Part shown: piece by piece, positions 21,480 to 33,864 of the stretch
Layout of the letters: every line of letters starts with the position of its first letter
Position numbering within the stretch: the stretch's first letter is position 1
Source of the DNA: Lytechinus pictus
Taxonomy: Eukaryota > Echinodermata > Echinoidea > Temnopleuroida > Toxopneustidae
Direction of reading: 5' to 3'
Length of the DNA: 64,000 nt
Assembly: GCF_037042905.1 (NCBI RefSeq)
Contig: NC_087261.1
Location: 27,416,817-27,480,816 of the forward strand
Notes under the pieces: model-generated
The model's input: only the letters and a program-made list of their open reading frames with translations
Told to the model about the DNA's origin: nothing
The model's database searches: none
Translations under genes and position numbers: made by a program

Positions 21480-21689
21480 CTCTCATGTAAAGTTGCAAAA
21501 CGGCACCTATGGATAAAACTCCGAGCAGATTTCAGTTTGGATCAGAATTAGATTGAAAATCAAACCCAAATCAATACAGAAATATATTATCAACTTCGCT
21601 TGAATCTAGACGATTTAATTAAATTCAGTTCTGAACAGTATGGTGTATGATCTCATCAGTCACACTTGTTGCTGTTCGCGTGCTGCTAA

Positions 21690-22070
21690 TATAAGTGTTT
21701 TTTTCTTCTTCTTTCGTTCCTTCTTTTTCTTTTCTTTTTGTGCATAGATCCGCATGAACTAGAATTCCTATACCGGAAAAAACGTAGTATATCCTCCATT
21801 TCCCGTAGAAACCACGAACCCCCACAAACCCCAAAACATCATAGCGGAATATTTCATTCCTCGATGCTCTTATATAGGCCTTAAGGGTACATGACCTTTG
21901 CAGTCGCATTAATTGCTCTTCCTTTTTTTTCTCCTTCTTTTTTGTATAGATCCGCATGAACTTGAATTACCGTTATATTTACTATATCGGAAAAAAACGT
22001 CGTAGGCCTTTTTACTCTGAGTCAATTTCCCGTAGAAACCAGAAACCCCAAAACATCACAGTGGAATGTT
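21690..22070. repeat. Diverged tandem duplication, about 205-bp units
   Basis: AGATCCGCATGAACT..GGAAAAAACGT..TTTCCCGTAGAAACC..CCCCAAAACATCA occurs at about 21747-21845 and 21947-22060. It lies just upstream of the signal exon of the SRCR-WSC gene. Confidence 0.65.
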
Positions 22071-22074
22071 TTAA

Positions 22075-22668
22075 AGGTCAAGTCCACCCCAGAAAAATGT
22101 TGGTTTGAATGAATAGAGAAAAATCAAACTAGCAAAATGCTGAAAATATCATCAAAATCGGATGTAAAATAAGAAAGTTACGACATTTTAAAGTTTTGCT
22201 TACTTTTCACAAAACAGAGATATGCACAACTCAAATGAGACAGTCTATGATGTCCCTCACTCACTATATCTTTTGTTTTTTATTGTTTGAATTATACAAT
22301 ATTTCATTTTTTATAGATTTGACAATAAGGATCAACTTGACTGAATCATATAGTATTAAACGATGCTCAATCCACATGTTCAGGGAGGAATTAATCGTTT
22401 TTTCACTTGACAATGAGGAAAAAAATTGAAAATTCCCTTTTTCATTTAATAAAATACAAAAGAAAAAGTGAGTGGATGACGTCATCAGTCTCCTCATTTG
22501 CATACCGTCCATGATGTGCATATACCTGTTTTGCAAAAATAAGCAAAACCTTTGAAATGTCATAACTTTCTTATTTTACATCTGATTTTGATGAAATTTT
22601 CAGTGTTATGCTTGTTGGATTTTTCTCTATTTATTAAAATCAACTCTTTGTTGGGGTGGACTTGTCCT
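22075..22668. mobile_element. TTAA-flanked MITE, AGGTCAAGTCC family
   Basis: TTAA (22071-22074)|AGGTCAAGTCCACCCC and GGGGTGGACTTGTCCT|TTAA (22669-22672). The inverted arms exceed 100 bp (both carry TTATTTTACATC.GATTTTGATGA). 594 bp, no coding. Confidence 0.85.
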
Positions 22669-23527
22669 TTAATGATTCAATTAACAGATAATGTGTCCTG
22701 AAGATATTTTGTTTGCTCAATACCAAAGAGTGAGATCCGCATACACTTACACATCCTTGTTCATCGCGAAAGCAAGAAAATGGAACTTTAAATCTGGGGC
22801 GGTATTCTGAACATTGTCTTTTCTCCATATTTTATCTTTTCTCACAAATATGACAAAATCGGTATTCTGGTGGATGTCATAACTTATGTCACAAAATTGT
22901 CATAAAATTTGTCTCTTCTCGTTTATAGCGAGCATTAGTTACACTCATCATCCATGACAATTTTCAAAAATATGTTTTCATGCTACAAATAGGCCCTACA
23001 AATAAATTCCTCCCCTTTTCTCTGTTTTCCCTTTCTTTCTAAAATCCTTCACAGTTCCCTGTCTCTTTTTGTAATTAAGCGCATCAATATACGCGTAGTT
23101 TGTTGTTGGAGCAACGTGTTATTTTTTTTACTGTGTAGCAAATAAAGAAAAAAATGTGGTCTGTGACTTAAAAGTCGCGCATACAGCATAGAATTCGAGA
23201 AAATGACTGGAAATCATTATTTCAGCTTTCACTCTTCCCGTCTCTCTCGTGTAAATGTATATAAAGCTGGGGAAAAATTCCGCCTGTTGGATACAGAAGA
23301 AGCAAAAAGCAGATTTTGGCGATGTAGTGCATTTATTGTAGCTCCAAGAAACTATTCAAATGAAAACAAATTTTTCACGTGACACGTCCTACTCGTAAGA
23401 CATGTAAGACGTGGTAAATGTTGGTTATATGATAATGATGATAATAATAATAATAATACTAATGATGATGATAATAATAATAGCGAAATAAACTCTCCGT
23501 CAAGGAAAATATAACAAACAAGGTATC

Positions 23528-24108
23528 AGGACAACTACCCCCTGGACAATCACCCCCCGGACAACTACCCCCCGGACAATTACCCCCCTAGGACAATTAC
23601 CCCCCGGACAATTACCCCCCGGACAATTACCCCCTGAGGACAACTACCCCCCGAGGACAATTACCCCCCGGACAATTACCCCCCGGACAACTACCCCCCG
23701 GACAACTACCCCCCGGACAATTACCCCCCAGACAACTACCCCCCGGACAATTACCCCCCGGACAACTACCCCCCGGACAACTACCCCCCGGACAATTACC
23801 CCCCGGACAATTACCCCCCGGACAATTACCCCCCGGACAATTACCCCCTGAGGACAACTACCCCCCGAGGACAATTACCCCCCGGACAATTACCCCCCGG
23901 ACAACTACCCCCCGGACAACTACCCCCTGGACAATCACCCCCCGGACAACTACCCCCCGGACAATTACCCCCCGGACAACTACCCCCCGGACAACTACCC
24001 CCCGGACAATTACCCCCCGGACAATTACCCCCCGGACAATTACCCCCCGGACAATTACCCCCCGGACAACTACCCCCCGGACAACTACCCCCCGGACAAT
24101 TACCCCCT
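23528..24108. repeat. Left arm: 15-bp minisatellite GGACAATTACCCCCC
   Basis: About 38 units differing mainly by AATTAC or AACTAC, with occasional GA or TA insertions. It begins AGGACAACTACCCCCTGG, the exact reverse complement of the end of the right arm. The pentapeptide frames it creates are by-products of a 15-bp period. Confidence 0.9.
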
Positions 24109-24237
24109 ATATAGACAAAGGGAGTGCACAGAGTCATACGTCGGCCGTACGTTTGACGTAAGAAGTACTCAAGGCATTCTCGAGTATCTTGGAATCAAAA
24201 GTACGCCGTAGGAAAGCTGTAAAATTGAGCTCCATCC

Positions 24238-25470
24238 ATAGGCGGATCCAGGGGGGGCGAGGGGCCCGCCCCCCCCCCCCCCTATCGGCAGAGCAAAACA
24301 AATGAAGAAAAAAGGGGGGAAAGAAAGAAAAAAGAAAAAGAAGGGGAAAGAAAGGAGGAAAAATAAGAGTTAAAATAAGAGGGAGACGAGTGAAAAAAAA
24401 AAGGTCAGGGGATGACTTGGAAAATGATTAAAAAATATATTTCATGTCACTATATTATTTTTTTCGCTCGCGCTTCGGGCTCGCATAGCCTGTTCGATGA
24501 GATACACATCTTGCTAAATAGGCTGATATGTAGCTTGAAATGTCAAGTTTTGAAGTCGATTTTACAAAGCATATTTCAGCTCGGACATTATTCATAATTT
24601 TGTTTGATTTACAAACTGATTTTTAAGTGCTCTGTTAAATGTCCGTTTTATGGTGTGAATATAACTTGCAGCTTGCGCTATGCGCTCGCATTATTTGATT
24701 TGCCAAATTATATAACAAACTACTTAAAACCCCCCTTTTATGACAGTTTACCAAAAATTTCGTCTTACGATTTGCGCTCGCATTTTTGTTAAAAATATAT
24801 CAACTCACATATCCTATTCATGATTACAAAAGTGCTTAAAATATCCAGTTTTCAGGCCTCAGTGTCAACACATTTTACTCACTCATTTAGGCTTATTACA
24901 TTAATAAATATGATAATAAAATATTCATGAATTCTTAATGACTAAATTGTCCCTTTTCAGAAAAGAATATCGACAATATCACAGTTTCATATGTTTCATA
25001 TCGCGCTCAGGAAGAGGAATAAGAAAGTTGTCATCATTTTCATATGATGACAAAATGTCCTTAGACCTAGAATGTCCAGGTCCTAGGTCAAAATAATAAT
25101 GAAGATATCAGCTCGCGCTTCACACTCGCATCATTTATTAAGTGCTTTCCATATCCACTTCACAATTTCCATTCACAATGCTTTAGATAGTGCTCAAATT
25201 CACAATTTTCATACCGGAATATCAAGTATTTTCCGCTCGCGCTTCGCGCTCGCATTGCTTTTTCGATGAGATTAATATCATGCTCAATATAGGCTGATAT
25301 GGAGCTTAAAATATCAAGTTTCGAAGTCAATATACAAAACATATTTCATCTCGGATATCGAGCTTTCATTATTTTTTTAATTTACAAATTGATTTTTCAA
25401 GTGCTCTGTAAAATGTCCGTTTTATGGTCTAAATATTAATATTTTCAGCTCACGGTGTTCGGTCGCATTA
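24238..25470. repeat. GCGAGC-type repeat block, opposite orientation to 3599-4889
   Basis: Starts CATAGGCGGATCCAGGGGGG. Units like GCTCGCGCTTCGCGCTCGCAT lie near 24467, 24671, 24772, 25112, 25234 and 25446. A partial relative of the inner hAT-like element; no right terminus found. Confidence 0.6.
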
Positions 25471-25665
25471 TTTGATTTGCATAGGCCTACTTCTTTATAA
25501 ATTCTTACAAACCGTCCTTAAAATGCACCTTAAACGAATTGTATACTATCATGATTGCCAATTTGTATAGAAAAAACACTGTATTTGATTATGTCATATT
25601 GTTTACAATTTAGTAAATTTGGTACTTAATTTCCTTCTTTAATGTTTAATTGCTTTCACCCAAGA

Positions 25666-25718
25666 ATAATACACGCAAACACACCTTGTAATTTACAAGG
25701 TGTTCTTGTGTGTATTAT
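25666..25718. repeat. Short imperfect palindrome
   Basis: Arms ATAATACACGCAAACACACC and its near complement meet at TTGTAATTTACAA. It may be the core of a small MITE. Confidence 0.6.
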
Positions 25719-26366
25719 CTTTGCATAAAGTTTTTTAGCTAACTGTATTAAGTTATAAAGCCACATCTTAATCTGGAATGTGCACCAATTGTTTCATAAT
25801 TCTTAGCTTCTTGTTAGTTGAACTGTTAAAAAAACAGATTTATAGGTCTACTTGACAGTGTTAGTGTTCATAGTTGCGTTATCGACTTTCAATTTTTCTA
25901 CCTATTAAGGTGTTTTTTTTACGTTTTATCTATTTGCCTGATTTCTTACCTGAAATTAAACCCAAAATAAATATTTTAAAAAATCAGATCAGTTGGAATC
26001 AGGGATATTCAGCATATGTGATTATTATGACTAATCGTGTTCAATTGTTCTATGAAAACTTAGAATGAGGGCCAGTTTACAAATTTTCTGATGTATATAT
26101 GCATAGCCAAACGGGAGGTTTCGGGTGCAAGCCCCCCCCCCCCCCCCATTTTTCATGATGCAGAAGGCGCCGCTAAACAAAAACAAAAAAGGAAAAAAGA
26201 AGAAAGTGAGAAAACAGGAGAAAGAGCAATATAAAAGAGAAAGAAAAAGTTATTAAAGTAATATAAAGTAGAAAATATTTCGGAAACCTGTGCCACCAAC
26301 CAAAACTTACAATGGGTCCCGCCTTATTCTAACATTGATGCTGGAGAGAAGGGGGGATTTTCTGAA

Positions 26367-26773
26367 GGTAATTGTCTGGGGGGTAATTGTCCGGGGGGGT
26401 AGTTGTCCAGGGGGTAATTTTCCGGGGGGTAAATGTCCGGGGGGTAATTTTCCGGGGGGTAATTGTCCGGGGGTAGTTGTCCGGGGGGTAGTTGTCCGGG
26501 GGTAGTTGTCCGGGGGGTAATTGTCCGGGGGGTAGTTGTCCGGGGGGTAATTGTCCGGGGGGTAGTTGTCCGGGGGGTAATTGTCCGGGGGGTAATTGTC
26601 CGGGGGGTAGTTGTCCGGGGGGTAATTGTCCGGGGGGTAATTGTCCTCGGGGGGTAGTTGTCCTCGGGGGGTAATTGTCCGGGGGGTAATTGTCCGGGGG
26701 GTAATTGTCCTCGGGGGGTAATTGTCCGGGGGGTAGTTGTCCGGGGGGTGATTGTCCAGGGGGTAGTTGTCCT
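26367..26773. repeat. Right arm: inverted 15-bp minisatellite
   Basis: About 27 units of GGGGGGTAATTGTCC, reverse complement of the left arm, ending CCAGGGGGTAGTTGTCCT. Confidence 0.9.
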
Positions 26774-28576
26774 AGAACCAACAAACAAACACATTGACAT
26801 GATTGAGAAAAGATTTTTCAAAATATTTTTTTTCAAAATAACTCATTTCCTTTCATTTCTTCAGATAATGATGATATGCAGTAAAACAAAATCATACAAA
26901 AAATGTATCTTGATGTTTTGTGCACTCACGAAACGGAATCATTTTGCAATCATTGTTACGTCACAATCAGAAGACATGTCATTATCATTTTGAATAAGGA
27001 TTTATATATTATACATACACTTATCAAAGAAGATATGCAATACGATAACTCTATTTCATTTCCTCTCGTAATGAATAGTGACACATCATGTTAAGATCTA
27101 TTCAACCCAGGCTAAAATGCGTCACTGAAATGTTTCTTTTATTTTATGTTTTTAGTATATTTTGTAAAGCAATGAACGTGGAACAACAGGAAATTTTTTA
27201 GCACATTCATATGCATTTAATTTACATTAAGGATTTGATTTTTTTTTTTTTTGCTTCCTCGTGTGTTGCCGATACAGGGTCATGCGATCTCGCAAAATAA
27301 CTCCCGTTTCTCTAATATATTCAACATCCGTTAACTATAGACATACTATACATGTATTGTGTTCAAAGATGTGAATGAGAATGAATTTTATAATTATACA
27401 TGTGTGTTTTTTAACATTTTTTCTTAAATAGAACCGTATCTGTATATCCGGCTCGTTCTACATTCCGTTTAATCTGATGATGCTTTCGTCAACATTTTTT
27501 TTTTCGATTAGGAGATTTTCTTCGACCAGTAACAATTGGGAAGGTTAGCATTAATCTGGAAATTCGGAAAGTCTCCAATATTTGGATCAATTGAAAACAA
27601 TACTACTTGGTTGTTCAATCGTCTTCTCTGTTGTCTGAGGAATACTTTTCTCTGTGTAACGTACTTTCTGTATGCAAACTATGATAAGATCTTTTGGATA
27701 TTTCCGAAGGATAAGCATTGATTCTAAAACTTTCATTATTTTCTCTTAATTTCCTAATTTGAGACAATACTACAATCCCTCTCGCCAGATTGTAGGCCTC
27801 TGGAACATTGATTTGTGTGTAATGAATAATCAAATGAAAATAACAAAAACAAACCATGAATTTGAATAAGATATAAACAAAATCAGAAAAATCTTAATTA
27901 TCCCAGTCATTTTTATCATACCTTAAAGCATTTACTCACAATAGATTCATTAGTCGGATTCGAATTTTAGAGTGTCGAATTTTCAGACTCAAATATGTTT
28001 TTATATCCTCATACACTTCGTGGTATGATTGAATTCATACCATGTAATTATTATTTTATCATTTCCTATACATCACTGTTATCCTCAGGTCTGACAACAC
28101 AAACTGCTTGTTTACACGTAATGTGTACAGAACAGCTAAAATGTGTTTTTGCTATTACAAAGCAATCATTTGGCAAAGCCCTTCGTATCTGTGTTATGAA
28201 CTTTCACGTGTTTTACCCCTAGTTGGTCTTTTTATTCCAAATAGGCTCGTACCCGTCAGCTTCATTTTTTTTTTTCATTTCCAAAAGAATAATATCAATG
28301 GTCGTATGTAATTAAACTGACATTCGCAAATATGCAAACAATACAAATTGAGGTAGATACAGTGTGTAATTTTTTCCATCAGTAAACAAAATAATTATAT
28401 CATACTTTGTAAAGTCATCATTCTATGGTTCTGTTTTTTGTTTGAAATGCCGAATAATTGAAAATTATAATGATAATAATATATTAAAAACAATTTATCG
28501 TAAACATAGTTATGTGAAAATGAAGGGATCCACTAAAAAGCAAGTGCTTGTAGTTTGTTGACCCCTCTTCACATCG
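26774..28576. other. Intergenic, nothing recognised
   Basis: AT-rich (poly-T at about 27239-27252). No frame or repeat here can be supported. Confidence 0.5.
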
Positions 28577-28975
28577 GTAAATTGCCAATTCGTCTATTGC
28601 TAACTCGTCCACTCATCACATGGTCTAGCTTCATTTAGTCTAATGCCATTCCATCCATCAAATTTCGTCTTACAACCATTTGGTCTAATAGTCATTTCGT
28701 CTAATCAGCAGTTCGTCTATTACCATTTCGTCTCATAACCAGTTGGTCCAATACTCATTTATTTTTGCATCCATTTCGCCCAATTAACACTAATTCAATT
28801 TACACCAAATGATAATATGGACTAAATGGCTGTTGGACCAACTGATTATTAGACGAAATGATGAGTGGACAAAATGGCAATTAGACCATGTGGATAGTGG
28901 ACGAACTGATGGTAGAAGAAATGATAGTAGACGAGTTGGTAATTGGACGATTTAGGATAAGACCAATTGGAAATA
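28577..28975. mobile_element. Foldback made of degenerate 16-bp units
   Basis: The left half repeats CATTTCGTCTAATAGC-like units and the right half repeats the complement (TAGACGAAATGATGAG..). The halves meet near 28780-28810. It is the same unit family as 6730-7010. Confidence 0.7.
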
Positions 28976-30484
28976 AACCCTTTACATCAGTCGAGCGCTG
29001 CACAGCACAGTCGATGCCATGACTGTAATTAAAAAATATATATGTAAGAGTCACAACCTCCAAACCATGATGCTTCTAATACAAGTAATTTTCTTTATTT
29101 CTGCGACGCCACAATAAAACAAAACTTCTCCTTTGAAGGCTTGTTCCACTCTCCGCACTTCTTGAATCCTTCTTTGCTTTGTTCTCTTCTTCATTAAGGT
29201 AATTGGTATATGGAGCATTCGGGTGACCAATATCTCATTTCCTTTGCAACCCAGTCAAAACATGAAAATATGTAAAAATTTCAGTTGCTTATTAGATTTG
29301 ACTCGAGCCACGTTTCTCGTAAAAAACAAAATTGTTTTGTTTGTGAATTGGGCAATTGTGCTACGCCTTTTCTTTCCTTGGATATTCCTTTAGTATCTTT
29401 GCTGCACCGTACGGGTATCTCCTGTCATTGATGTTGCACGAATTTAAAGGAGCAAAGTGGTATTAACGCAAACAGTTGATTAAGCATCCTTGAGCATCGC
29501 ATTGTTACATATATAGGTCGACTCGATGCCGGATTACTGCATCATGTTCTTTCCAAGTGCAGCCGTTCTTTCATAAATTTAATTCATACTTCTGTATTAA
29601 AGAAGCACTATTTAAAACGTTTTTTGCAAAGGCAGATCTTGCTAACTTGTTAGCTCAAATGCGAATGGCATTACTACACGTCGAATCGGTGACATTTTTT
29701 GGGGGGTATTTGATGCTTCGTTTCATTCCGCTCTGTAAACCTTGTGTAGTAAACCACATATCCAGTGTGTCAGGTAAGTTTTTAGTCAAAGTAATATATT
29801 CAATATTTGATTTTCAGCCCTTTTAAACTGGTTGGAAATGAGTAAATATTACATTTTTAATACATCCATACCGACTGCTCAATATAAAAAAGGGTGATAT
29901 GATGAAATCTATTAAATACAAATTTAACTAATTGCCCAGCTGATTTCGGCGTGCTTATTCGGTTTCCTTGATTTATAGTAAGTTTCGTTGCGGACTGTTG
30001 TATCTTACCTTATATGTGATTTTGATTTATTTATTTTATTTTATTTATTTTACTTATTTGTTTATCTATTGGTATATTCATATTCCACAAATCCTCAAAG
30101 TACATTTCGTAATAAATCATTTTTACAATGAAAAGATGCATCAACTGCATAACACATGCAGGATTGAAACGTACCAATGAAATGAAAAAAGTGGAGGGGC
30201 CTACTGAAAAGCAAAGCTTGTAAGATTTAGACCCCCTGTCAAAATTTTATACAAGGGTAATATGATATAAGAAGAGTAAAATTAATCAGCAAAATTGCAT
30301 AAATTTATGTAGATATAAACACTGTAACACGAACGTATATACACTATATACAAAATTGAATATTGGCTTTAAAATAATCAACACTACCGTAGATAAGTAT
30401 GAAGTTCACAAAGTATTTGATTGAATCAATAAGAATTCGGAAGAATTTTTTTGATGAGTGATTTACATGCCCCTTTCTTTGTAG
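28976..30484. other. Upstream region of the GPCR gene
   Basis: AT-rich. CAG|GTAAGT at about 29774 and CTTTGTAG|GTGCAG at 30484/30485 could bound a 5' untranslated intron of the GPCR gene, but this is not proven. Confidence 0.3.
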
Positions 30485-30665
30485 GTGCAGAGAAAGGAAA
30501 ACCGACGCTCATACCAGTTAGATGGAGCGAGTGGCTCAACCCACATGATAATCAGTCATGCGTACTTCTACGTAATTCTGCTTTCAGTATCATCTGATCA
30601 CGTAGCAATCGGAGTCAAATCTCAATCTTACACGAAGACTGACCTCAAGGTATCTTTCGGCAAGG

Positions 30666-31781
30666 ATGGGATCCCAAGTCACCGGTTGGGGGACTGAGAT
30701 GGAGACTTACTCGACGTCAACAGAGATGGGAGATATTCTCTCTCCTATTGCAGATGCTACATGGCTTTGGCAGCCAATCAAATGGTCCTGGTGGATATCA
30801 TTTCAAGTGATATCCTCTCTCCTGGGAGTGGTAGGCAACCTCCTGGTAATGATCTTGATCCTAGGAGGTCGCCACCTCAGGAGTTCTTCTGATGTTCTCA
30901 TAGGACACCTGGCCCTGGCTGACTTCCTGACCTCCGTGTTTATGTTCCCTCTTCCCAGGGCAGAACACGTTCCGTCCACACCTTTGGCGGAGGCCTACTG
31001 CAGATTCATCTTCACCTCGTTCTTCATGTGGTTGTCCATCTTCATGTCCATCATGATTCTGATGGTGATATCCCTAGAGCGATTCGTAGCCATCGTGTAC
31101 CCGTTGCACTTCCAGCGCTTTCGCCGTCGAAGGTACGTCACCAAGCTCATTCTGTGCCTTTGGGCGTTGTCTATCGCTGCAAACGTCCACATCGTGGTCA
31201 ACATGAGCGTCGACGGCAAATCGCGGCAATGCAGGGTCAAGCACACCTCACGGAATTGGCAGATTGTTACTGGTGTCATCATCTTCCTGATCACATTTGC
31301 GATACCAGCGTCAGTCATGATCATCACACAGGTCATCGCGGCTAGAACCCTCAAAGCGCAGTCTCGACGTTTCGACGGCGCCTTGTCCAACATATCTAAC
31401 GGCTCAAACAGTCTCATTCTTGCAAGGAACAGGCTCCTGCACATGCTCTATCTGGTCATTGCCATCTTCATCGTCTGCTGGGGACCGAACAACATTGCCT
31501 ATTTCCTGTACAACCTCCACGTCTTGGACCAGAGCTATCTTTATGGACCTGTTGATAGGATCCTGGTAGTGGTTGCATTTTACAACTCTTGCGCCAATCC
31601 CATTGTCTACGCAATCAGGTACCCGAGATTCCGCCGAGCAATCCGTCGGTTGCTGTCCTGTGCACCAGTAAACAGTGGCACCCTCTTCGATTTTAATGCA
31701 ACTTCAGCAACTGGTCGGCAGGACCAAACACTTAATCACACAGTGATGAATACGGTATCAAATAATCTGTCTCGTGCTTGA
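30666..31781 (+). CDS. Rhodopsin-family (class A) G-protein-coupled receptor
   Basis: 371 residues in one coding exon. ATG 30666 is the first Met after an in-frame TAG at 30603, although Met12 (30699) or Met21 is possible. Seven hydrophobic segments carry class A landmarks: GVVGNLL (TM1, N58), LALAD (82-86, TM2), Cys112 at the top of TM3 and Cys189 in loop 2 (disulfide pair), ERF (138-140) in place of DRY followed by VAIVYPL, FAIPAS in TM5, CWGP (271-274) in TM6 and NPIVY (311-315) in TM7. Asn179 (NMS) is a possible glycosylation site. The basic C-terminal helix (RFRRAIRRLL) and a short tail fit the class. TM6/TM7 recall peptide receptors, but the ligand is unknown. GC and codon use are clearly higher than in the flanks, as expected for a maintained gene. 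Single-exon class A receptors are often expanded in sea urchins. Confidence 0.92.
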   Translation: MGSQVTGWGTEMETYSTSTEMGDILSPIADATWLWQPIKWSWWISFQVISSLLGVVGNLLVMILILGGRHLRSSSDVLIGHLALADFLTSVFMFPLPRAEHVPSTPLAEAYCRFIFTSFFMWLSIFMSIMILMVISLERFVAIVYPLHFQRFRRRRYVTKLILCLWALSIAANVHIVVNMSVDGKSRQCRVKHTSRNWQIVTGVIIFLITFAIPASVMIITQVIAARTLKAQSRRFDGALSNISNGSNSLILARNRLLHMLYLVIAIFIVCWGPNNIAYFLYNLHVLDQSYLYGPVDRILVVVAFYNSCANPIVYAIRYPRFRRAIRRLLSCAPVNSGTLFDFNATSATGRQDQTLNHTVMNTVSNNLSRA

Positions 31782-32319
31782 TTAGAGAGAAAATATACTC
31801 ATCATTTATATCCGAAATGTGCAATTGTGAACCTAATCGGATGTGCATGTGTATATACTTTTTAATCTATTCCACTTACTACATAATTTAGGTTGTGCTT
31901 TCTCAAGAACATCACCTATATAAGCCGTTCATGAATGTGGAACAACATCTGCTTGAAGAATTTCAAACAAGCCAAACAGTGTATATTAAGAGAGTTGAAG
32001 AAGTGTCTTTTAAATGAATGAATATTTGTTTAACGTACATTTTTTATAATTACGAGTTCCCTTTGTGTGATCGGTGTGTGTGTGTGTGTGTGTGTGTATG
32101 TAAGAACAACGGAAAACTCAATTGTGCCCCCCCCTCCCACTTCGAGTAGAGATTTCCGTCCATGTTCAGCACCCCCAGTCAAAAAAGCGTTCCCAGTGCC
32201 CTGCCCTTACCCCCACCCCCCTGATTACAAAATTAAAGTGTTAAAAATATTCGTTTTGTTTCACCTGCATAGCAGAGTGACACTATAGGCGCAGCTTTTC
32301 CGACGGCGGCGACGGCGCG
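31782..32319. other. 3' flank of the GPCR with a (GT)n microsatellite
   Basis: (GT)n at about 32074-32098 and a C-rich stretch at 32126-32220. No clear AATAAA was identified. Confidence 0.5.
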
Positions 32320-33503
32320 CAGTGGGCCGGGGTGAAACAAAAGTGCGCCAAAAGTCATTTTGGGCAATTTCAGATTTTTTATTTTGTCATGCCCAGCTGA
32401 AAGACAACACTTTGAAGAATAATTCAGCAAAATAGTTCAATCCGGAATTTGCATAAAGGTTGTTGATTTCCTACCTCAAATCGTAAGATGTGACATTTTG
32501 CGAAATGCCGCGTATATGACAACCTAGTTGAAAAACAGGCCACTTCACAGGAGGTTTTTCATGTGGGAATCTGAGATGGCTCCCACATAATCCTGATATA
32601 TTCTTTTTTGTATATGAAATGGTTCAAAGTACATGTAGATAAAAGACACCTTTCAGGTGGTTTATATGATAATTATTCCTCGAAATAGGCTGATAATCCA
32701 TGTTTTTTGCATTTACATTAGAAACGTTTAGATTTCCGTGGATTTCCGTCTAAATTATATCAGCATCATTTTTCCTGATGTCTAAGCTTTAAGTCGATAC
32801 CAAATTTAGCTGCCCGTTTTTATGTTTTACTTGACACATCACCCCCAAAACGGTCATTTTTCTACAGCGCAGTCATCGCAGCGCACCGTACATTGCCGTT
32901 CATTTTTGCCCCGGATTTTTGCACGGTGAGGACGATTCCCCTTCCATTCCATGAAAATGACATGAATTCCGGGCATAATGTAAACAAAATGAAGGTTGAT
33001 ATAAGGGCTAGACACCCCTCCAGAGAAAAAAGTTTCTTGTAGAATAATTTCAGCCAAAAACCCTCCTCATAGTGATACATTCGTGGTGTTATATACTCTG
33101 CGTTTTACCCAAGTCTACACAGCTTGATAAAGCACGGTTAATATTTTTTAGATTTTAAAGTATTTTTTTAATAATGATCATTTTGATGCCATAAAATTAT
33201 TTTCAAGATCCCATACACACTTTTGAGGCATGTGAGAAGCATAAAGCAACATTCACTCTGGTCAGTCTTAAAGTAACACATAACACAAAGTTTATATACT
33301 ACACATTGTTTAGCGTAATTTGTCTTTCCACAGATAGGTTTTAAGTAGCCAATCAAAATTTGGTATCAAGGTGACGTCATATCGGTTTTGAATTATGTTC
33401 AGTCGATTCTACGCCCAAAATTACCCTTAATCAACATGTTAAAGTAAAAAAATATAACACGGAATATAATTTTGGCGCACTTTCAACTCATTCTGGCTCA
33501 CTG
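32320..33503. mobile_element. hAT-like element with long imperfect TIRs
   Basis: Left CAGTGGGCCGGGGTGAA..AAAGTGCGCCAAAA; right (reverse complement) CAGTGAGCCAGAATGAG..AAAGTGCGCCAAAA. It lies in GC-rich GGC-repeat sequence, which hides any TSD. The interior is AT-rich with no transposase. Confidence 0.55.
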
Positions 33504-33540
33504 TGCGGCGGCGGCCGCGTCAAAATAAAATCTTAACCGA

Positions 33541-33628
33541 AGGTTAAGTTTTTGAATTGACAGCATAACTTCAAAAGTATATGGACCTAGCTCGTGAAAC
33601 TTTGCCATAAGGGTAATCAAATATTACT
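33541..33628. repeat. Left part of a tandem repeat split by the L1 insertion
   Basis: CATAACTTCAAAAGTATATGG..GGGTAATCAA.TATTACT continues after the LINE at 45670 as TATTACTGAATATCCTGCC; the same order recurs in the units at 45677-46045. Confidence 0.7.
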
Positions 33629-33864
33629 ATTTTGTGTAGTATGTTTCGTGTTTATGTTTTGTTTTGTGTTTGTTGTGTTTTTATACAAAAATTAAAACCC
33701 TCCAAATGTTTTGTTATATCATTTCTCTCTACATTTGTTTTATGTCTGTATGGCCAAAGTATATGAAAAAATCTGTGTTAGACATAAAAATTATTTGTGA
33801 TGATTAGCAACAATATTAAACTATTGTCTGTAAATTGCCGTGGACTCGGAGAATATGGTAAAAG

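Larger units (their letters stand above)
23528..26773. mobile_element. Foldback-like element with minisatellite arms
   Basis: Two oppositely oriented arrays (23528-24108 and 26367-26773) end in the same >30-bp terminal inverted repeat and show the same order of unit variants from the tips inwards. The 2.3-kb centre contains poly-C tracts (24261-24283, 26133-26149) and inverted-orientation GCGAGC-type units. No clear TSD. Confidence 0.65.

Noticed and set aside
23627..24137. Cys/Pro/Gly or Val/Arg pentapeptide-repeat proteins
   Set aside because: They arise from translating a 15-bp minisatellite in several frames and both strands; no splice, start or domain evidence.
26324..26836. 170-codon Pro/Thr-rich frame
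   Set aside because: Same minisatellite, right arm; repeat-generated frame.
30995..31444. 149-codon minus-strand frame
   Set aside because: Antisense shadow of the GPCR coding region.
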